Source: Candidatus Omnitrophota bacterium (lineage in GTDB: Bacteria > Hinthialibacterota > Hinthialibacteria > Hinthialibacterales > JAKPRU01). Taken from it: 6,707 nucleotides of DNA. The position numbers were made by a program, and so were the translations under genes. A model generated the notes under the pieces. That model did no database searches, was not told the origin of the DNA, and was given only the letters and a program-made list of their open reading frames with translations. The stretch covers positions 1 to 6,707 of the forward strand of contig JAKPRU010000138.1 of the NCBI GenBank assembly GCA_029557025.1, written 5' to 3'. Each line of letters opens with the position of its first letter. The stretch's first letter is position 1. Positions 1-4,804 of this stretch are shown here, in pieces.

Positions 1-145
1 CTGCCGCCCTCCATCGGGAAATCCCTTGAACGGACGCTATCAACTCACGTATTCTCAACAGGGATCGACGAAAAGTCTATCTCGGTTCTCCAATTCCAAG
101 GAGAGCGTCCTCTGCCGCCCTCCCTTTCTGAACGGACCCAAGAAC
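1..145. other. leader region upstream of nadB, no gene assigned
   Basis: No gene is recognisable here. On the + strand, frame 1 is open from the left edge to a TGA at 307-309. Frame 2, the nadB frame, is open from the edge into nadB. Frame 3 stops at a TGA at 27-29, where an upstream gene could end. The stretch contains an imperfect duplication: ctgccgccctcc at 1-12 and 112-123, and tgaacggac at 27-35 and 129-137. An AAGGAG at 98-103 lies 42 nt before the nadB ATG, too far to be its ribosome binding site. The stretch is most likely an intergenic leader or the tail of an upstream gene. Confidence 0.4.
26..55 (+). promoter_or_regulatory. weak candidate sigma-70-type promoter for nadB-rplI
   Basis: TTGAAC at 26-31 and TATTCT at 50-55 are separated by 18 nt, and each matches 4 of 6 consensus bases. 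It would start transcription about 80 nt upstream of the nadB ATG. Such weak matches are common by chance, and the true promoter may lie outside the window. Confidence 0.18.
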
Positions 146-1765
146 ATGGCAGTGTTTCATTCCAGTTTTCTGGTTATCGGCAGTGGTGTCGCCGGGTTGA
201 CCTGCGCACTCAAAGCGGCGGACTACGGAACAGTCAACCTGGTAACGAAGAAAGAAGAATTCGAATCCAATACGAATTACGCCCAGGGGGGGATCGCCGC
301 TGTTCTTGATCCTCTGGACTGTTTCGAGTCGCATATCGAAGACACATTGAAGGCGGGAGCCGGACTGTGCCATGAAGATGCCGTGAGAGTGACGGTCGAA
401 CACGGCCCGAAAGTCATCGAAGAACTGCGCCAATGGGGGGCGGTTTTCACGCAAGACCACGGCCGCGACTCCCTGGAACTGGGACGGGAAGGGGGCCACT
501 CCCGCCGCCGGATTGTTCACGCAAAAGACCTGACCGGCAAAGAGGTGGAGCGCGCGCTGCTCGAACAAGTCCACCGTCACGAAAAAACCCGAATCTTCCG
601 TCACGCAATGGCCGTTGATCTCCTTGTCCAGGATTCACCGGAACCCCGATGCTGGGGCTGCATTATCTGGGATGACACCTGGGATGAACTCCACTTCTTC
701 ACCGCCGGGGTAACCATCCTTGCCACGGGTGGCCTGGGCCAGATTTACCTTCACACGACAAATCCCTCAATTGCAACAGGTGATGGGGTGGCGATGGCCT
801 ATCGCCAGGGTGTCCCGATCGCCAATATGGAGTTCATTCAATTCCATCCGACGGCCTTTTTCTGCCCGGAGGAACGTACATTTCTGATCTCGGAGGCGGT
901 TCGAGGCGAGGGCGGAATCCTGCGAACAGGAGACGGAGAAGCTTTCATGGAGCGGTACCATGAATTGAAAGACCTTGCTCCTCGGGATATTGTCGCCCGC
1001 GCGGTCGATGCGGAAATGAAGAAGCGTGGCGATTCCAATGTCTTTTTGGATGTACGCCATATTCCTCAACAGGAGTTTGCCAAGCGATTCCCCAACATCA
1101 CACAGCATTGTCGGGATCACCACCTGGACCTTTCCAGGGATATGATTCCGGTGGTTCCGGCAGCCCACTATTCCTGTGGCGGCATTCTGACCGGACTTTG
1201 GGGGGAAACGGCTGTCAAAGGTCTGTTCGCGGCAGGCGAGGTTGCCTGTACCGGCCTTCACGGAGCCAACCGACTCGCCAGCAACTCCATCCTGGAGGCT
1301 GTGGTGTTTGGCAAACGGTCCGTGGAGTTCGCCCGTCGGGAAGGATTGCATGAGGAGTCTTATCCCGATAACATACTTTGTTCTGTGCGCGTTCAACCCA
1401 AAAGAGATCTGGAGAGGGTGCGTATTTCCCACTGTCGGGACGAACTGCGACGCCTGATGTGGGATTATGTTGGAATCGTCCGATCCGAGGATCGACTCAA
1501 GCGCGCTCGAGAACGTCTCACAACCCTGAGACAGGAAGTCACCGATTATATTGAGGCAGGATACACGCGGGGCGATCTGTTCGACTTGAGAAACATGGTT
1601 GAAGTGGCCGAACTGGTTGTCGCGTGCGCCCTGAGTCGAAAAGAAAGCCGGGGACTTCACTACATTCTGGAGTATCCAAACACCGACGATGAGCATTGGA
1701 AAAAAGACACCATCGTCAAGCGGGATCAACGGGAAACACCGCTTCTGCCCGGGACAGTTCGATAG
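146..1765 (+). CDS. nadB: L-aspartate oxidase NadB
   Basis: This FAD enzyme oxidises L-aspartate to iminoaspartate, the first step of de novo NAD synthesis; NadA then makes quinolinate. It acts in the cytoplasm. From ATG 146 the protein is 539 aa, essentially the usual length. Visible motifs are the dinucleotide-binding GSGVAGL (residues 12-18), NYAQGGIAA (44-52), REGGHSRRR (114-122), HPTAF (234-238), RGEGG (253-257), PRDIVARA (279-286), HYSCGG (341-346) and GLHGANRLASNS (370-381). The C-terminal helical domain carries MWDYVGIVR (438-446) and RKESRGLHY (498-506). His234, Arg280, His341 and Arg376 align with active-site residues known in E. coli NadB. WDYVGIVR and RKESRGLH favour NadB over the related succinate dehydrogenase flavoproteins. 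The frame is open upstream to a TTG at 26, but the extra 40 residues are unlike the family, so ATG 146 is chosen although no good Shine-Dalgarno sequence precedes it. rplI follows after 44 nt. Confidence 0.96.
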   Translation: MAVFHSSFLVIGSGVAGLTCALKAADYGTVNLVTKKEEFESNTNYAQGGIAAVLDPLDCFESHIEDTLKAGAGLCHEDAVRVTVEHGPKVIEELRQWGAVFTQDHGRDSLELGREGGHSRRRIVHAKDLTGKEVERALLEQVHRHEKTRIFRHAMAVDLLVQDSPEPRCWGCIIWDDTWDELHFFTAGVTILATGGLGQIYLHTTNPSIATGDGVAMAYRQGVPIANMEFIQFHPTAFFCPEERTFLISEAVRGEGGILRTGDGEAFMERYHELKDLAPRDIVARAVDAEMKKRGDSNVFLDVRHIPQQEFAKRFPNITQHCRDHHLDLSRDMIPVVPAAHYSCGGILTGLWGETAVKGLFAAGEVACTGLHGANRLASNSILEAVVFGKRSVEFARREGLHEESYPDNILCSVRVQPKRDLERVRISHCRDELRRLMWDYVGIVRSEDRLKRARERLTTLRQEVTDYIEAGYTRGDLFDLRNMVEVAELVVACALSRKESRGLHYILEYPNTDDEHWKKDTIVKRDQRETPLLPGTVR

Positions 1766-1809
1766 ACCTCCCCGGCGAACATTCCCGGAGACCGTCGGAG
1801 GAATGAACC

Positions 1810-2262
1810 ATGGAAGTTATTTTGCGTGAGGCTGTGGACGGATTGGGCCGGGAAGGAGACATTGTCCATGTCAAACCCGGCTATGCGCGGAATTATCTTA
1901 TTCCCAAAGGTATTGCCTCATTGACCTCAAGCGCGGATGCCAGAAAAGTGGAGCATCAGCGTCGCCTTCTGGCCGATAAGCAGAAAAGGGAACTGAAAAC
2001 CATCACCGATCTGGCCAAACGAATCGAGTCGCAGGAAATCCGAATCCCGGTCCGCACCGGCGAGGAAGATCGCGTATTCGGAAGCGTGACCAATGCCGAT
2101 ATCTCCGATGCTCTGGCAAAGGTCGGCATTGAGGTGGATCGACGGAAAATCGTGATCGAGGAACCCATTCGCGCCCTGGGGATTTATACTATACCGATTC
2201 GGCTGGCCGGCGAAATCACTGCCAATATGAAACTCTGGGTGACCAAACAGGAACGTGAGTAA
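1810..2262 (+). CDS. rplI: 50S ribosomal protein bL9
   Basis: This is a structural protein of the large ribosomal subunit that binds 23S rRNA near the base of the L1 stalk; in E. coli it influences reading-frame maintenance. The 150-aa length is normal. The N-terminal RNA-binding domain has the family signature around residues 13-39 (GREGDIVHVKPGYARNYLIP, followed by the KGIAS segment). A long charged connecting helix spans roughly residues 45-75, and the C-terminal domain runs from about 76 to 148, including RVFGSVT and the IRALGIYTIPIRL segment. The start is well supported: GGAGG at 1797-1801 lies 8 nt before the ATG. The gene sits 44 nt after nadB and is probably co-transcribed with it. 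The usual neighbours rpsF, ssb and rpsR are not in this window. A strong hairpin follows 46 nt after the stop. Confidence 0.97.
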   Translation: MEVILREAVDGLGREGDIVHVKPGYARNYLIPKGIASLTSSADARKVEHQRRLLADKQKRELKTITDLAKRIESQEIRIPVRTGEEDRVFGSVTNADISDALAKVGIEVDRRKIVIEEPIRALGIYTIPIRLAGEITANMKLWVTKQERE

Positions 2263-2308
2263 TCCCTTCCCTGCTACACCCATCGTTCTCGCGAGCAATA
2301 GCGTCTTG

Positions 2309-2337
2309 GAATCGGGGCGGGCTTCCCGCCCCGATTC
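2309..2337. terminator. strong GC-rich hairpin, probable terminator after rplI
   Basis: A perfect 13-bp inverted repeat (arm GAATCGGGGCGGG at 2309-2321, its complement at 2325-2337) encloses a 3-nt loop. It begins 46 nt after the rplI stop. The downstream bases tctcatta are only mildly T-rich, so it is not a textbook intrinsic terminator. It may work as a bidirectional structure between the converging rplI and tolC-like transcripts or protect a 3' end. Confidence 0.65.
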
Positions 2338-2344
2338 TCATTAC

Positions 2345-2362
2345 AAGACTCCATAGGGTCTT
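2345..2362. terminator. second, weaker hairpin in the convergent spacer
   Basis: AAGACTC (2345-2351) pairs with GGGTCTT (2356-2362) around a 4-nt CATA loop. This is seven pairs, one of them G-T. It lies 7 nt beyond the strong hairpin. Reading from the tolC-like side it would be met before the strong hairpin. Neither strand shows a clear T-run after it, so a terminator role is only possible. Confidence 0.25.
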
Positions 2363-2397
2363 CAAAATGCTGTTCAGTTGATGAATGGGACTTCATG

Positions 2398-2447
2398 TGT
2401 CGAAAGACCGGTTCCTCAGCCTGTCGAAGGGCCGGCCACTCTCAGGC
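2398..2447. repeat. imperfect 24-26 nt tandem repeat, REP-like
   Basis: TGTCGAAAGACCGG (2398-2411) recurs as TGTCGAAGGGCCGG (2422-2435), 12 of 14 bases identical. Each copy is followed 4 to 8 nt later by CTCAG, giving two units of about 24 and 26 nt. The minus strand reads cccttcgacaggctgagg, close to a motif found in dispersed intergenic repeats of many bacteria. AGCCTG (2418-2423) and CAGGCT (2443-2448) can also form a 6-bp stem. The element lies just past the 3' end of the tolC-like gene, a usual place for such repeats. Confidence 0.45.
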
Positions 2448-2473
2448 TCTCTCTGCCGACGCACTTATTCCAT

Positions 2474-4099
2474 TCATTCCTCGACTTTGAAACCAAGCCA
2501 TTCTGTCAGGGTTCCCTTTGATAACTCCAGATCCGTGATGGACAGGATGTGATCGATAACGGATTGGGTGTAGCTCCCTCGCGCGATGGTAAGATCCTCC
2601 TGGTAATCCAGGACGTCATGGCTGGTGGAAAGTCCGACATCCAGGGCTTCTTCTTCCGCGCGAAGTCTTTCTCTGGCCAGGTCCACAGCGACGGTTGTGG
2701 CTTCGACCCGTTGCTGATTGGTTTCAATCTGGCGGACTGCTGCCCGTACTTGGAGATCAACTTCGCGCAACTGGTCTTCCAGGTTGGCTCGCGCCGCCTG
2801 CGCCCGTAATTCAGAACGCTGCATCCGCGCACGCGCTCCGCGATTTCCGAGGGGATAGGTCAAAGTCAATCCCACGGTGTAGGACGTAAAATCCCCATCC
2901 TTCATCAGGTCGAGGCTCTCATCCGCATGATCCCCCAGTCCGCTTGTCCAGGCCCCCACGGAAAGATCCAATTGCGGACGTAACTGATTCTTCGCCGCTT
3001 TCACCGTCAAATCGGCGTTTTCTATCGAGAGGGCAAGCGTCTTCAGCACCGGAAGATTCTCATGCGCGGTTTCCAGGCTGGAATCCAGATCCACAGGAGT
3101 GGGCAGGTACAGCGGACGTTCTGCCGGAACAAGGTGGATATTCCACAACTCTGTGCCGTCTCGCAGTTCCAGGACACGCTTGAGATTATCTTCGGCATCC
3201 TCCAGGGCGTTCCTTGCCACAATCACTCCCTCCTGCCGCGAGGCAACCCCCGATGAGGCCGACAGAATCTCAATTGGAGCCATCACTCCCGCCTCTACTC
3301 GTGCCGTGTTGTTTTTCAGCAAATCGACCGCCAGCTGGAGAGATTCCTTCTGGATATCCAGCTGTTCCTGACGAAGAATCATCGTCCAATAGGCCTCCAC
3401 CACGCTGCCCATGATTTGGAGGATCCGGGCACGGAGATCAGTTTTGGATATCTCGTGATTGTTCTCCGCCAATCGAACGGAAACCAGGTTCGCATCCGGG
3501 CCGAAATTCTTGAGAAGCGGCTGGGTAATCAGAAAACGCAGTGAAGTATCGGCCGCCGGATTGAGTCCCTCGAGCGCACTGCTCGTTTCATGCCGATCCA
3601 CATCCAATTCGAGCTGGTATTGAGTGCCCCACGCGAATCGCTTCGAAAACCCCGTATGAGCTAGATTGTGTTCCTCACTGTATTCGGTGATTTTCACATC
3701 CCCGCTCGAACTCAATCTGTCGAAAAAATCGAAATAATTCATGAACTCGCTCAATGTCATCCTGCTGTCCGTGAGCAAGTCAATCAGCACAGGATCGTTA
3801 CCCGGTGTTCCCTGTTGGCCGAAAGAACCGCCGGTCAACGGATTCGTATTCGGCGTTTCCATATCCTGACGCTCCACCCCGGCAAAGAAGACATGATCGA
3901 ATACCGATTGCTCTTCCTCGATCAATGTCGAAGCGATATCCACATTAAACCGCTCGATTTTCAGGGAAAGATTGCGGCCCAGGGCCACTTCGGCGCACTC
4001 GTGCAAGGTCAGTTTCAGGGTCGGCGGTTCGTCCTGCGCCCCCGCAAACAGCGCCGTACTACAGACAATCAACGCAATAGAGATGAATTTCTTGGCCAT
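2474..4099 (-). CDS. TolC-family outer membrane efflux protein
   Basis: This is an outer-membrane channel of the TolC/OEP family, which forms trimeric ducts for efflux pumps or type I secretion. From the chosen start the protein is 541 aa, against about 420-490 for typical members. Residues 1-21 look like a signal peptide (MAKKF, hydrophobic core, cleavage near AGA|QDE). The Cys at 13 lacks a lipobox, so it is not a lipoprotein. The two-repeat architecture is visible: strand segment near 66-78, TQPLLKNFG (192-200), long helices about 205-315, then a second half with TVKAAKNQLRPQLDLS (365-380), TLTYPLGNRGAR (412-423) and helices about 424-530. Residues about 80-150 form an acidic, Gly/Pro/Phe-containing insertion where the first extracellular loop would be. 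GGGAG 8-9 nt before ATG 4099 supports this start; an in-frame ATG at 4114 would add five residues. No adaptor or pump gene is adjacent, so the substrate is unknown. Confidence 0.9.
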   Translation of the reverse strand: MAKKFISIALIVCSTALFAGAQDEPPTLKLTLHECAEVALGRNLSLKIERFNVDIASTLIEEEQSVFDHVFFAGVERQDMETPNTNPLTGGSFGQQGTPGNDPVLIDLLTDSRMTLSEFMNYFDFFDRLSSSGDVKITEYSEEHNLAHTGFSKRFAWGTQYQLELDVDRHETSSALEGLNPAADTSLRFLITQPLLKNFGPDANLVSVRLAENNHEISKTDLRARILQIMGSVVEAYWTMILRQEQLDIQKESLQLAVDLLKNNTARVEAGVMAPIEILSASSGVASRQEGVIVARNALEDAEDNLKRVLELRDGTELWNIHLVPAERPLYLPTPVDLDSSLETAHENLPVLKTLALSIENADLTVKAAKNQLRPQLDLSVGAWTSGLGDHADESLDLMKDGDFTSYTVGLTLTYPLGNRGARARMQRSELRAQAARANLEDQLREVDLQVRAAVRQIETNQQRVEATTVAVDLARERLRAEEEALDVGLSTSHDVLDYQEDLTIARGSYTQSVIDHILSITDLELSKGTLTEWLGFKVEE

Positions 4100-4132
4100 G
4101 CTCAGGTCTCCCATGTCAAGAATGTCCTCAGT

Positions 4133-4148
4133 CTCAAATCGAATTGAG
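4133..4148. promoter_or_regulatory. near-perfect 16-bp palindrome, candidate operator
   Basis: CTCAAATCGAATTGAG is symmetric at 14 of 16 positions (CTCAA / TCGA / TTGAG, with one A-A mismatched pair). It lies 34-49 nt upstream of the TolC-family ATG and about 75 nt upstream of the DUF4416 ATG. It is flanked by TCCTCA (4125-4130), which is complementary to TGAGGA (4145-4150). Dimeric TetR- or MarR-type repressors often bind such sites before efflux genes, but no regulator gene is in the window, so the role is inferred from position and symmetry only. Confidence 0.35.
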
Positions 4149-4160
4149 GAATGTGAGTAC

Positions 4161-4189
4161 TTGTAACATGACGCACCGCGCGAAACAAT
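4161..4189 (+). promoter_or_regulatory. weak candidate promoter for the DUF4416 gene
   Basis: TTGTAA (4161-4166) and AACAAT (4184-4189) are separated by 17 nt, and each matches 4 of 6 sigma-70 consensus bases. The start codon lies 33 nt downstream, which allows a short leader containing the GGGAG ribosome binding site. The match is weak and could be chance. Confidence 0.25.
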
Positions 4190-4222
4190 GAAGGTTGAAT
4201 ATCCCCATCCGGGAGAAGAACC

Positions 4223-4804
4223 ATGGGCGAAATCCGTCCGGCACAATCGGTCAAATTGATCTGCGGCATCCTGTTCCACGATCCGCAGATCCGTGAACAG
4301 GTCGATTCCCGGCTTCAGGAACGTTTCGGCCCGGCGGATTATCGGAGCCAGGTCTTCCCCTTCAAGGAAACCGATTACTACAACGAGGAAATGGGAATGG
4401 GCCTGAAGCGCCAGTATCTCTCATTCCGAAACCTGGTTCTCCCGGACTTGCTGGCCGAGGCGAAACATTTCACGAACCGCCTCGAAGCCGAGTTTGCCTC
4501 GCCGGACGGGAGGCGCCAAGTAAACCTGGACCCCGGCCTTCTCTCCTCCGCCAACATCATCCTCGCAAGCACCAAAAATTTCTATCACCGTGTCTACCTG
4601 AGAGACGGCATTTATGCGGAGGTCACCATGTTTTATCGCCACGGCCGGTTCGAGACTCTTCCCTGGACCTATCCGGATTACCGGAATCATCAGCAGGTCT
4701 TCCTGGAAATTCGAACCCTCTACCGACGGCAGACAAGAGAAGAAGAGGGGCATGGAGAAGCGGACAGAACGGAGAGGAGTTGCGGGCGAGACAATGCGGT
4801 ATAA
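4223..4804 (+). CDS. DUF4416 family protein
   Basis: This is a conserved bacterial protein of unknown biochemical role, 193 aa and probably cytoplasmic: no signal peptide or membrane segment is visible. It is assigned to DUF4416 from a characteristic run of conserved blocks: PAQSVKLICGILF (6-18), FPFKETDYYNEEMG (45-58), VNLDPGLLSSANIILASTKN (100-119), HRVYLRDGIYAEVTMFYRHG (122-141) and LPWTYPDYR (146-154). The many invariant polar residues (Asn101, Asp103, Lys118, Asn119, His122, Glu133, Asp152, Tyr153, Arg154) suggest a binding or catalytic site, but none is established. GGGAG at 4211-4215 lies 7 nt before ATG 4223, so the start is good. The family-like part ends near residue 170 (about 4732). 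The last 23 residues are charged and low in conservation-like features, and may be run-on. The gene diverges from the TolC-family gene, and its body is overlapped antisense by the membrane-protein frame. Confidence 0.85.
   Translation: MGEIRPAQSVKLICGILFHDPQIREQVDSRLQERFGPADYRSQVFPFKETDYYNEEMGMGLKRQYLSFRNLVLPDLLAEAKHFTNRLEAEFASPDGRRQVNLDPGLLSSANIILASTKNFYHRVYLRDGIYAEVTMFYRHGRFETLPWTYPDYRNHQQVFLEIRTLYRRQTREEEGHGEADRTERSCGRDNAV

Noticed and set aside
26..145. N-terminal extension of NadB from a TTG at 26
   Set aside because: The extra 40 residues precede the usual family N-terminus, show no recognisable domain, and include the duplicated leader block. The protein from ATG 146 already has the normal 539-aa length.
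767..1729. 320-aa open frame on the minus strand
   Set aside because: It lies wholly inside nadB, which is unmistakably conserved on the + strand. The product shows no recognisable domain, and long antisense frames are expected in genes of this composition.
4053..4064. Possible lipobox Cys in the TolC-family signal peptide
   Set aside because: The residues before the Cys are LIV, with no Gly, Ala or Ser at -1, and a normal signal peptidase I site (AGA|Q) follows downstream.
3668..4147. 159-aa open frame on the + strand
   Set aside because: It is antisense to the conserved TolC-family gene, has no recognisable motif and no convincing ribosome binding site.
4100..4279. Upstream start for the TolC-family protein at 4279
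   Set aside because: The extension would put 60 residues ahead of an obvious signal peptide and would overlap the start of the divergent DUF4416 gene. ATG 4099 has a good Shine-Dalgarno sequence.
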